Source: Sedimenticola hydrogenitrophicus
Lineage (GTDB): Bacteria; Pseudomonadota; Gammaproteobacteria; Chromatiales; Chromatiaceae
Assembly: GCF_029017505.1 (NCBI RefSeq)
Contig: NZ_JAQGEI010000008.1
Coordinates: 62,001 to 126,000 of the forward strand
Length of the DNA stretch: 64,000 nucleotides
Reading direction: 5' to 3'
Shown here: positions 8,264 through 15,730 of the stretch, piece after piece
How positions within the stretch are numbered: position 1 is the first letter of the stretch
Layout of the letters: the number at the start of each line of letters is the position of its first letter
Translations under genes and position numbers: made by a program
Notes under the pieces: generated by a model
Told to the model about the DNA's origin: nothing
Database searches by the model: none
The model's input: only the letters and a program-made list of their open reading frames with translations

Positions 8264-8838
8264 CCAACCCCGCACGCTACCGGCAGCGCCGGATCAAGTA
8301 CCTCGATTACCGGATCCAGTTCTGGTTGATTGCCGCGCTGGTGCTGCTGGAGGTTGCCATCACCCTGTTGGGCACCGGTTACCTCTACCTGGTGTTTGAT
8401 CAACGACTGGAACAGCAATTCTACTCGGTGCACAGGGCGGCCGACGGCCTCTATGTTGACCTCTTTACCCAGGTTGGCTATGTGCTGGCGGGGATGACAT
8501 TCACCAATCTGCTGGCGCTGTTTGTGGCCGATCATCTGTGGCGGGGCCATGTGGGTTCGGTAACCCGGGAGCTGGAGCGGGGATTGCGGCTCACCCGAGA
8601 TATTGACCTGCGCGCCCACGCGGTTGAGCGTGACGCCCATCAAATCCTGGATCGCCTGGCGTCGTGGCGAAACAGTGAGCGGCAGCGGATGGAAAAAATC
8701 TGGTCCGGACTGGCCCCGCTCATGAATGAACCGGACTATCCGCTTGATCGGAGACTGCTGCGCCAACAGATTCAACAGCTGGCGCAGCAGTTACCCGTGG
8801 GGCCGCGGCCTGATCAGGATTCGGCGGTCGGTAGCTGA
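8260..8838 (+). CDS. Two-helix membrane protein coupled to the heptaheme cytochrome
   Basis: This 192-residue protein starts at the ATG that overlaps the cytochrome stop codon. It has two transmembrane helices (about residues 18-42 and 68-92) separated by a short periplasmic loop, then a coiled-coil or HAMP-like cytoplasmic region (VTRELERGLRLTRDIDLRAHAVERD) and a Gln-rich C-terminus (LRQQIQQLAQQLP). Its topology matches that of the 6914-7447 product, though the sequences are only weakly alike. The layout of membrane protein, multihaem cytochrome, membrane protein suggests a complex that senses or relays redox state. No enzymatic domain is visible. Confidence 0.72.
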   Translation: MTNPARYRQRRIKYLDYRIQFWLIAALVLLEVAITLLGTGYLYLVFDQRLEQQFYSVHRAADGLYVDLFTQVGYVLAGMTFTNLLALFVADHLWRGHVGSVTRELERGLRLTRDIDLRAHAVERDAHQILDRLASWRNSERQRMEKIWSGLAPLMNEPDYPLDRRLLRQQIQQLAQQLPVGPRPDQDSAVGS

Positions 8839-8964
8839 TATCGACGGCCGAGGGCAGTGGCCGCCAATCCAGGCTATCGGTTGCGCCACGCTGTCCGTGC
8901 AAGGCTGCCGCATGCTGTCCGAGTCACGGCGGCAACGGAAGCCAAGACAGCCAGGATGCGTGTG

Positions 8965-9210
8965 CTACTTCTCCCCGAGGAGGGCGATGGCCTGGGCCAG
9001 GGTATCGACCGACTGCTGGTGTTGGCCTGACTGGTGCAGCTTTTCACCCTCATCCCGAAGCTGGCGTACTTGTGAAACCTGTTCATCGGTCAGGCCGTGC
9101 TCCTGTTCCAGGGCCTGGTCGATCTGTTTGATGTCCTTCGGGCACTGAGACGCGAACGCGGGTGCGCTGGCCAGCAGGGCGATGGCGGGTAGCAGGTAAC
9201 GGATTTTCAT
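8965..9210 (-). CDS. Small secreted helical protein
   Basis: This 81-residue protein has a clear signal peptide ending AFA-SQC (MKIRYLLPAIALLASAPAFA), then about 60 residues predicted as two or three helices with Gln/Glu/His-rich heptads (LRDEGEKLHQSGQHQQSVDTL). The start at 9210 is chosen for its AGGAGA ribosome site; longer forms lack a signal peptide at their N-terminus. The gene is convergent with the cytochrome operon and divergent from the second hemerythrin. I do not recognise the family. Confidence 0.68.
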   Translation of the reverse strand: MKIRYLLPAIALLASAPAFASQCPKDIKQIDQALEQEHGLTDEQVSQVRQLRDEGEKLHQSGQHQQSVDTLAQAIALLGEK

Positions 9211-9320
9211 TGGGTTCTCCTTGCGAATGGTTGATCTGTACCACACTACTGCAAACATCCGCCGTTGCCCCTTTATTCCATGCCCCGGCGTTTTTTTTCA
9301 GCTGAATGGATAATATTTAA

Positions 9321-9338
9321 CTGGCCTGCATCTTGCTC
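9321..9338 (+). promoter_or_regulatory. Sigma-54 (-24/-12) promoter of the second hemerythrin gene
   Basis: CTGGCCTGCATCTTGCTC has GG at 9323-9324 and GC at 9335-9336 separated by 10 bases, with the TTGC of the -12 element intact. The ATG follows 36 bp downstream, the same geometry as at the first hemerythrin gene. The upstream 60 bp are AT-rich with an eight-T run. Confidence 0.8.
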
Positions 9339-9371
9339 CGGATTAGACATAAAACCTTCGGAGTGTCAATC

Positions 9372-9854
9372 ATGAAAGGCCACCTGAACTGGAACAAGAA
9401 CTGGAACCTGGGTGTTGTGGAAATGGATGAGGCCCATCAGTCCATTGCCGCCAAGCTGGATCGGCTGTTTTGTCTTTGTCGGGATCACCAGGGGCGCCTG
9501 ACCCACCGGACGTCGCTGACGCGAATTTCCGAGCACCTCTTTTTTGAGCTTTGGGAGCACCTCCACAAGGAGGAGGAGCTGATGGTGGAAACGGGATATC
9601 CCCATGAAAAAGAGCATCTTATGGAACATTATCGGTTGCTTGAAGTGTTTCGGCACTTCCTGCGCGAAGTGCGCTGTGAGCGGGAGCATTTTGACCTTGG
9701 GGTGCTGCGCTCTCTCAGGAGCTGGTTTATCAACCACCTCGACGACGATGACCGGGAGCTCTCACAGCATATCCTTAACTACCGTCGGCAGCTTGGGAAG
9801 AAGCGGCAGGGGGAGAAAACCCCTCCGCTCCTCGGGGACTTCCGTACCCATTAA
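9372..9854 (+). CDS. Bacteriohemerythrin (second copy)
   Basis: This 160-residue hemerythrin-fold protein has the ligand blocks LGVVEMDEAHQSI, HLHKEEELM, HEKEHLMEH and WFINHLDDDDRELSQH. The first copy shares its organisation and the NWNLGV/SWNIGV opening, so the two are divergent paralogues. The start ATG at 9372 has a GGAG ribosome site 10 bp upstream; the longer in-frame ATT/TTG region would overlap the promoter. It is followed by the H-NOX gene, placing an O2-binding protein next to a gas sensor. O2 binding is known for the family and inferred here. Confidence 0.92.
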   Translation: MKGHLNWNKNWNLGVVEMDEAHQSIAAKLDRLFCLCRDHQGRLTHRTSLTRISEHLFFELWEHLHKEEELMVETGYPHEKEHLMEHYRLLEVFRHFLREVRCEREHFDLGVLRSLRSWFINHLDDDDRELSQHILNYRRQLGKKRQGEKTPPLLGDFRTH

Positions 9855-9901
9855 GCGTGTCAATGCGACGGTCTGAATGGACCTATCCCGCTCCGGGGTT
9901 A

Positions 9902-9938
9902 TCCTGAATTTGAGAATCCGCTCGCACAATTTCTCAAA
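9902..9938 (+). promoter_or_regulatory. Shared 17-bp motif and TTTGAGAA/TTCTCAAA inverted repeat upstream of H-NOX
   Basis: TCCTGAATTTGAGAATC (9902-9918) matches 16 of 17 bases at 6838-6854 upstream of the cytochrome operon. Overlapping it is a perfect 8-bp inverted repeat, TTTGAGAA (9909-9916) and TTCTCAAA (9931-9938), with a 14-bp spacer. It sits 52-88 bp before the H-NOX ATG. A dimeric-regulator operator is the likely reading, but the regulator is not identified. Confidence 0.42.
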
Positions 9939-9989
9939 AACCGGAGTGAACCCGGGTGCGGGGGCGTGTAAGCCAAGGGGAGTGAGCCT

Positions 9990-10544
9990 ATGTACGGTTT
10001 AGTCAATCAGGCGATTCGTGACATGGTTGTGGAGCGGTTTGGGGCGGAGGCCTGGGCTGATATCCGCGCCCTCACGGGGGCGGAGGAGCTGTTTCTTACC
10101 ATGCAACAGTATCCCGACGAGCTGACTTTCAGCCTGGTGGAGGCGGTATGCAAGCTGCAGGGTACCGAGGCCGATGCCGTGCTGCAGGCCTTCGGTGAAT
10201 ATTGGATCGAGTATGTCGCCAAGAACTACCGGGAACTGTTTGCTATAGCGGGTGGAGATTTTGTCACTTTTGTAAAGAACCTGAATAGTCTGCATACCCG
10301 TGTCGCGCAGATGATGCCGGAGCTCCAGGCGCCCGGATTCTCGATTAGTGATGAGCAGGAGGGTCGCTTTGTGCTGCATTACCATTCGCGGAGGAATGGG
10401 ATGCAAGCGATGATTCCTGGGCTGTTTCAAGGGCTGGGCAGGCGTTTCGCAACCAGGGTCTCCCTCACTTATCTTGAAGGCAAGGCAGAGGGCCTGGATC
10501 ATGATTGTTTTCAGGTTGAATACAGTAGACATGAGGGCAATTGA
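9990..10544 (+). CDS. hnoX: H-NOX haem nitric-oxide sensor
   Basis: This 184-residue stand-alone H-NOX domain has the family's landmarks at canonical numbering: proximal haem ligand H102 (NSLHTRV) and the propionate-binding Y-x-S-x-R motif at Y131, S133, R135 (YHSRR). Position 140 is Ala, not the distal Tyr that stabilises O2 in O2-binding H-NOX proteins, so NO selectivity is expected. The ATG follows a GGGGAG ribosome site. The gene is 34 bp upstream of a diguanylate cyclase carrying an H-NOX-associated domain. NO binding probably changes contact with that partner and hence c-di-GMP output; this is known for H-NOX/cyclase pairs and inferred here. Confidence 0.95.
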   Translation: MYGLVNQAIRDMVVERFGAEAWADIRALTGAEELFLTMQQYPDELTFSLVEAVCKLQGTEADAVLQAFGEYWIEYVAKNYRELFAIAGGDFVTFVKNLNSLHTRVAQMMPELQAPGFSISDEQEGRFVLHYHSRRNGMQAMIPGLFQGLGRRFATRVSLTYLEGKAEGLDHDCFQVEYSRHEGN

Positions 10545-10578
10545 GACATAATCATCGCGCATTCAGGTACGTTGCAAA

Positions 10579-12222
10579 ATGCCCGTGCTCAAACTTGACG
10601 GACAGTGGCGGGAGATCTCTCTTCCCTATCGCTCGCTCTGCTCCGTATTTCCGTTTTTCCTCGCATTCGATCGGCAGGGAAGGATCCGCTCTGCCGGCCC
10701 CAGCCTGGTGAAGTTGTGCGGTGCGCTGAAGCCGGGCAGTGACTTCGAAACACAGTTTGAACTGGTGACACCGTCGATCGGGTTCGGTTTCGACCGCATC
10801 ATGGGGCAGTTGTTTACCACGTTTTTCATCAGGATACTCGGCACCGAAAATCTCCTGCGTGGCCAGATGCTGCCCCGCTCCGATGATGAGTCTGAACTGC
10901 TGCTGTTTCTCGGCACCCCGGTGGTGCGGGAGATGAGTGATATTTCCCGCTGGGGACTCTCATTGAAGGATTTTGCCATCCATGATTCAGTCATAGATCT
11001 GCTGCTGGTTCTACAGGCGAAAAACAATACCATTCGGGATATCAAACGTATCCATGACTTGCTTGAGCGGGAAGTCGAGACCCGCCGCAAGGTGGAGCAG
11101 GCGCTGCACGAACTGAATGAGCAACTGGAACAGCGGGTGGTGGAGCGGACCCGCGAACTGAAGCGGTCGAATCAACGGCTGGGGAAGAGTCTGACGCTGC
11201 TTGAAGAGAACAACCGGGAGTTGCGTGTACTCAATAAGATGGGCGAGATGCTGCAGGGATGTGGGTCGCTGGAAGAGAGTCTGGATGTCATCAGTTACTC
11301 TCTCGGTCGCCTGCTTCCCCACGCCAGTGGGTTTCTCCAATTACACGCCGATGCAACGGGTCAGCCGGAATTGTCCATAACCTGGGGGGGACTCTCCCAG
11401 CAGCGGGCGCTGCAGGAAGTAGCCGCTGATTGCCAGGCATTGCAGACCGGTGAGGCCGTTCTCTACCGCAGTGGCGGGGATCTGCCCCGCTGTTCTCATC
11501 TGCAGGGCGCTCCGGAATGTGATTCCGTGTGCATGCCGCTGCTGGCGAATGGCCGGTGTTTCGGACTGCTGTCACTGCAGTGCTTCGATCATGATCGGGA
11601 TCGGGATCGGGAACCTGGTAGTGACCTGGGTTTTCAGGCCCGGCTCCAGTTGATCTACACGGCCGGTGAGCATATCTCCCTGGCACTGGCCAACCTTCGG
11701 CTTCAGGAAACCCTGCGTCAACAGGCGGTGCAGGATTCTCTGACCGGACTGTATAATCGCCGCTACATGAGCGCCACCCTTGACCGGGAAATCCAGCGTG
11801 CCGATCGCGAAGACTCCACCGTGGGGCTGGTGATTCTGGATATTGATCACTTCAAGCGGATCAATGATCAGCATGGCCACGAGACCGGTGACCGGGTTCT
11901 CAAGTGCCTGGGTGTTTTTCTGAAACAGCGCATTCGCGGTGATGATGTGGCCTGCCGCTTCGGCGGCGAAGAGTTTGTACTGATCCTGCCGGGGGTGGGT
12001 CTGGATGACCTGATACGACGGGCGGAGCGTCTCTGTTACGAGATCGCGCAAGGCGAGTTCGGGTTGGGGGTGGACGGGGTGCCGGCCCTGACCGTATCCA
12101 TGGGCGTTGGACTATATCCTGCTCATGCCGATGCCCAGGATGATCTGCTCATATGCGCCGATGCGGCACTTTATCGCGCCAAGTCCGCCGGCAGGAATCG
12201 GGTGGTATGCTACCAGGCGTAG
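10579..12222 (+). CDS. HNOBA-GAF-GGDEF diguanylate cyclase, H-NOX partner
   Basis: This 547-residue protein has no membrane helix. Residues about 10-180 match the H-NOX-associated (HNOBA) domain (SVFPFFLAFDRQGRI, LKDFAIHDSVIDLLLVLQ). A coiled coil (about 170-220) and a GAF-like region (about 220-380) follow. The GGDEF domain has SLTGLYNRRYM, DIDHFKRINDQHGH and the active-site FGGEEF. An RxxD inhibitory site (RGDD) sits five residues before GGEEF, so product feedback is expected. The enzyme should make c-di-GMP under control of the upstream H-NOX protein. The opposing phosphodiesterase may be the convergent GGDEF-EAL gene at 12297-15620. Confidence 0.95.
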   Translation: MPVLKLDGQWREISLPYRSLCSVFPFFLAFDRQGRIRSAGPSLVKLCGALKPGSDFETQFELVTPSIGFGFDRIMGQLFTTFFIRILGTENLLRGQMLPRSDDESELLLFLGTPVVREMSDISRWGLSLKDFAIHDSVIDLLLVLQAKNNTIRDIKRIHDLLEREVETRRKVEQALHELNEQLEQRVVERTRELKRSNQRLGKSLTLLEENNRELRVLNKMGEMLQGCGSLEESLDVISYSLGRLLPHASGFLQLHADATGQPELSITWGGLSQQRALQEVAADCQALQTGEAVLYRSGGDLPRCSHLQGAPECDSVCMPLLANGRCFGLLSLQCFDHDRDRDREPGSDLGFQARLQLIYTAGEHISLALANLRLQETLRQQAVQDSLTGLYNRRYMSATLDREIQRADREDSTVGLVILDIDHFKRINDQHGHETGDRVLKCLGVFLKQRIRGDDVACRFGGEEFVLILPGVGLDDLIRRAERLCYEIAQGEFGLGVDGVPALTVSMGVGLYPAHADAQDDLLICADAALYRAKSAGRNRVVCYQA

Positions 12223-12296
12223 TGCCGTTACCCGCGTCCGCCCATGCCTTCTTTTTCCCGAGTGATGGTTACTGCCCGCCGATTGCTTTGGTGGTT

Positions 12297-15200
12297 TTAG
12301 CGCATCACATTGGGCTGCGCATCTTGCCCCGGGTAGGGCTCTCGCCAACAGATCCGGTTTGTCCAGCTCAAGCGGTTTTGCGCATTGCGTTCCAGCAGTT
12401 CCGTCATCCCATCCACGGGTAGGGGTTTGCTGAAAAGAAAGCCCTGGATCATGTCGCAACCGAGCGCTCTGAGCATTTCGAACTGCGCCCAGTTCTCCAC
12501 TCCCTCCGCGATGACCAGTTTCCCGAGATTTTTACCTAACTGGTTGATCGATTCGGTAATTGCGAGATCCGCGTGATCCCGCTGGATCGAATGGATGAAG
12601 GAGCGGTCGATCTTCAGCATGTGGATGGGGAACCGTTTGAGATAGGAGAGCGACGAGTAGCCGGTACCGAAATCATCAATCGACAGTACCACGCCAAGAT
12701 CATTCAACTCGGAAACACGTTGTGAGGCATTGAACGCCTCATCCATGATGGCGCCTTCGGTGAGTTCTATATCCAATTGCCGGGGATTGATGCCGGTGGC
12801 TTCCAGGCAGTCGCGTACCGTCTTGACGATATTGCCGTTACGGAACTGGATCGGAGACAGGTTCACCGCGACGCGCAGGTCCCCAAACCCCTGCTTTGCC
12901 CAGGTCGCGATCTGCTCACAGGCGGTTTTCAGTATCCATTCGCCGAGGGGGATGATCAGACCGCTCTGTTCGGCGAAGGGAATGAACTCCCCCGGACTTA
13001 TCATGCGGCCGCTGACGCTGTCGCGCCATCTCAGCAGTGCCTCGGCGCCAATGATCGTGCCATCGAGTACCGAGACCTGGGGCTGGTAATGAAGCGTGAA
13101 TTCCCGCTCCTCGATGGCGCGCCTGAGATTGTTCTCCATGGCCAGTTGCCGTGAAGAGTCGTGACTCATCTCCTCGGTAAAAAATTCATATTGGTTTGGG
13201 CCGCGTTTTTTCGCCTTGATCAGAGCGGTACCGGCATTGTTGATCAGCTCCGATTCACTGCTGCTGTCCTCCGGGAACAGGGTGATGCCAATGTTCGATG
13301 TCAGCTTCATCTTCTGGCCCTGAATGGTCAGTGTTTCACCGATCGTCGAAATGATCTTTTCACTGAAACGTTGCAAATCCTCACTTCCCCGGACCTGATC
13401 CAGTACCAGAACAAACTCATCATCCCTGAGACGTGCGAGGGTGCTTTCCGGGGGCTGTATCGATTCCAACCGCTGGCTCAGTTGTTTGATCACCTCATCA
13501 CCGGCATCGAAACCGAACGTGTCATTGATCCGTTTGAACAGGTAGAGATCGATGTGGAGTATGCCGGTGGAGTGTTCAGTCACCTTTGATCTTACGCAGG
13601 CACGACGCAGACGGTCGATCAGCAGCAGGCGATTTGGCAGACCGGTCAGACGGTCATAGTGCATCATTCTTTCCAGCGAGTGGGCGGAATTGCGCAGCTC
13701 GCTGACATCGGTAAAGATATAGATGTAATGTCGGATGTTGCCATGGTTATTGCGCACACAGGTGATACTGCCCTGTTGCGGGTAAATGGTGCCGTCCTTC
13801 CTGCGGTTCAGAATCTCGCCCTGCCAGTGCCCGGATGTGGTCAGGCAGCTCCACAGGTTCTGGTAGAACATGCGCTCCTGACGCCCTGAGCTCAACATGC
13901 GCAGGTTGTTGCCGACGGCCTCCCCGCGACTGTAGCCGGTGATCTGGCTGAACGCCGGATTAACCGAACAGATGTTGCCATCCGGATCGGTGACGGCGAT
14001 CCCCTCCGCACTGCTTTGAAACACCTCGTCGGCAAGGTCCAGTTGCCTTTCCGCCCGTTCACGGGCTTCGATCTCCTGTTCCATGGCATGGATGGTTTCC
14101 ATCAACTGGCTCTGTTTCTTCCACAGGCTGCGGCTGGCCAGGCGGCGGGCTATCTGCGCCTGCGCCAATACGCCACAGCCACCGGCCAGCAGCGGCGTGA
14201 TGAAAATCAACAAAAGCATCAGGTTCGAGATGAAGTGGCGTAGCGTGGGGTCATTCCAGATCGAGGGGCTGTAGACAGCGATTCCCCAACCCTGGGTGGT
14301 TTGGTCAAGCGCGGGGTGCGGTACCAGAGTCAGCGCACGGTGAGAGAGGAAGGTGTCATTCTCGCGGCGGGTTATCCGGCTGGAAAAACCGCCATTGAGG
14401 GCGGTTTGTGTCAGCAGTTTGATCAGGCTGGGCGCGCTGGAAAGTGCGGAGTTCGGCGCGCTCAGGACAGTGCCGCGTGGGGTAATCAACAGTACCGTTC
14501 CCGTCTGCCCGTTGTGGTGTCGAAGCAGCCGTTCCGCCAGGCTGGCGCCGCGCAGTTCCAGCATCAGGATTCCCAGGCTGTTTCCCTCCGCGTCCGCCAC
14601 CCTGGTGCCCAGGCGCAGTGCGAGATTGTGCCCCCGGTTGCTTGAATCTTTCGGGGAGAACAGCCGTACCCCGGCGGATGGGAGTGGTTGCGACTCACCG
14701 ACGGACAGCGGGGAGGGCGCTATGTCGAGCTGCCGGGTCTCTGGCGGATCTACCTGCAGACAGAATTCCGGGTTGCCGTCGATCCGATAATAACAGATTC
14801 GGGAATAGCGCTTCCCGATACTGAGAAGGCCGTCAAAATCACTCAGGAGCCGGAACTCCCTGTGCTCATCGATGAGACCGGTCAGGCGCGGATGCTGGCT
14901 CAGGGTCACCAGTGTGGCAGCCGCCTCCTGTATCAGCGTATTGATATCCTGACCGACATGGTCCAGGAGTCCCAGGTTGGTCTGGACCTGGTCGCTACGA
15001 CGCTGTTCCAGCTCCGAGGCGAGCATCAACAGGCCGAGACCACCCACCAACACAAACAGCGGTATGAACAGGCGCAGGAAGCGCCGTAGGGTGGAGTCCC
15101 GCAGCGGCTTATCGTCTTCCCCGGAGGCTGCATATTGCCGCAGCAGGAGATAGAGCAAGGGGGTGGCCGCCAGGCAGATGAGCGTCGCGTCCAATAGGGG

Positions 15201-15620
15201 TTGAAGCTTGATGCTCTCAACGTTAACTAACTGAAAAATCAGCATGATGGCACTTTCTATCGAGAAGATGCCGATGCCGAATATGGCCACCACTATGCCC
15301 AGCGAGAGATCATTTCTCCGGCCATGCACCGACCAGTCCACGGCATCACGCACACTCTTCAGGGCGGGTGTCAGACCCCAGATGGTCACCTCCTGGTCAC
15401 CGCGCAACGGGGCCAGGGACCAGGAGTAGATGAGTGGTGAGGAGAAGAGGGTCAGCAGTGAGGCATCGGTCAGTACCTCAAGCCAGCCCGATGTATAGAA
15501 CTCAAAGTTTGGGCGCAGGCTCATAATGGCCCATTCGGTAAGAAACAGGACCAGGAGTGTGCGCGAAAGCGCACGGTAAACCGGCCGGCTGGTTGTCACG
15601 GAAGCGGAGAGTCTGGCCAC
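12297..15620 (-). CDS. Membrane PAS-GGDEF-EAL protein, probable c-di-GMP phosphodiesterase
   Basis: This 1107-residue protein has about five hydrophobic helices in the first 215 residues, a large extracytoplasmic Cache-like sensor region (about 215-460), another helix near 465-488, then PAS (about 530-650), GGDEF and EAL domains. The GGDEF motif is degenerate (LRDDEF), so cyclase activity is doubtful. The EAL domain keeps EALLRW, NLSPIQF, ELTEG, DDFGTGYSSL, KIDRSF and EGVE, so it should hydrolyse c-di-GMP. The start is GTG at 15620, weakly supported by AGGT 13 bp upstream. A decayed fragment of a close paralogue, including the same upstream region, lies at 19012-19440. Confidence 0.92.
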   Translation of the reverse strand: MARLSASVTTSRPVYRALSRTLLVLFLTEWAIMSLRPNFEFYTSGWLEVLTDASLLTLFSSPLIYSWSLAPLRGDQEVTIWGLTPALKSVRDAVDWSVHGRRNDLSLGIVVAIFGIGIFSIESAIMLIFQLVNVESIKLQPLLDATLICLAATPLLYLLLRQYAASGEDDKPLRDSTLRRFLRLFIPLFVLVGGLGLLMLASELEQRRSDQVQTNLGLLDHVGQDINTLIQEAAATLVTLSQHPRLTGLIDEHREFRLLSDFDGLLSIGKRYSRICYYRIDGNPEFCLQVDPPETRQLDIAPSPLSVGESQPLPSAGVRLFSPKDSSNRGHNLALRLGTRVADAEGNSLGILMLELRGASLAERLLRHHNGQTGTVLLITPRGTVLSAPNSALSSAPSLIKLLTQTALNGGFSSRITRRENDTFLSHRALTLVPHPALDQTTQGWGIAVYSPSIWNDPTLRHFISNLMLLLIFITPLLAGGCGVLAQAQIARRLASRSLWKKQSQLMETIHAMEQEIEARERAERQLDLADEVFQSSAEGIAVTDPDGNICSVNPAFSQITGYSRGEAVGNNLRMLSSGRQERMFYQNLWSCLTTSGHWQGEILNRRKDGTIYPQQGSITCVRNNHGNIRHYIYIFTDVSELRNSAHSLERMMHYDRLTGLPNRLLLIDRLRRACVRSKVTEHSTGILHIDLYLFKRINDTFGFDAGDEVIKQLSQRLESIQPPESTLARLRDDEFVLVLDQVRGSEDLQRFSEKIISTIGETLTIQGQKMKLTSNIGITLFPEDSSSESELINNAGTALIKAKKRGPNQYEFFTEEMSHDSSRQLAMENNLRRAIEEREFTLHYQPQVSVLDGTIIGAEALLRWRDSVSGRMISPGEFIPFAEQSGLIIPLGEWILKTACEQIATWAKQGFGDLRVAVNLSPIQFRNGNIVKTVRDCLEATGINPRQLDIELTEGAIMDEAFNASQRVSELNDLGVVLSIDDFGTGYSSLSYLKRFPIHMLKIDRSFIHSIQRDHADLAITESINQLGKNLGKLVIAEGVENWAQFEMLRALGCDMIQGFLFSKPLPVDGMTELLERNAQNRLSWTNRICWREPYPGQDAQPNVMR

Positions 15621-15730
15621 AATTCTTATTACCTGAAACCTCTGGCATCACCTCCCTGGATGCAAAAAATACCCCATATGGAGTGCGGTGTCGCAAGTCT
15701 CATACCAATTGTGCAGGCCCCCGGTTTGCA

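Noticed and set aside
9211-9320. A sigma-54 promoter for the minus-strand small protein at 8965-9210
   Set aside because: The nearest GG...GC on that strand is spaced by 9 bases and lacks the -24 consensus.
9856-9900. A sigma-54-like GG...GC pair upstream of H-NOX (near 9879)
   Set aside because: The spacing is 9, not 10, and the TTGC box is missing.
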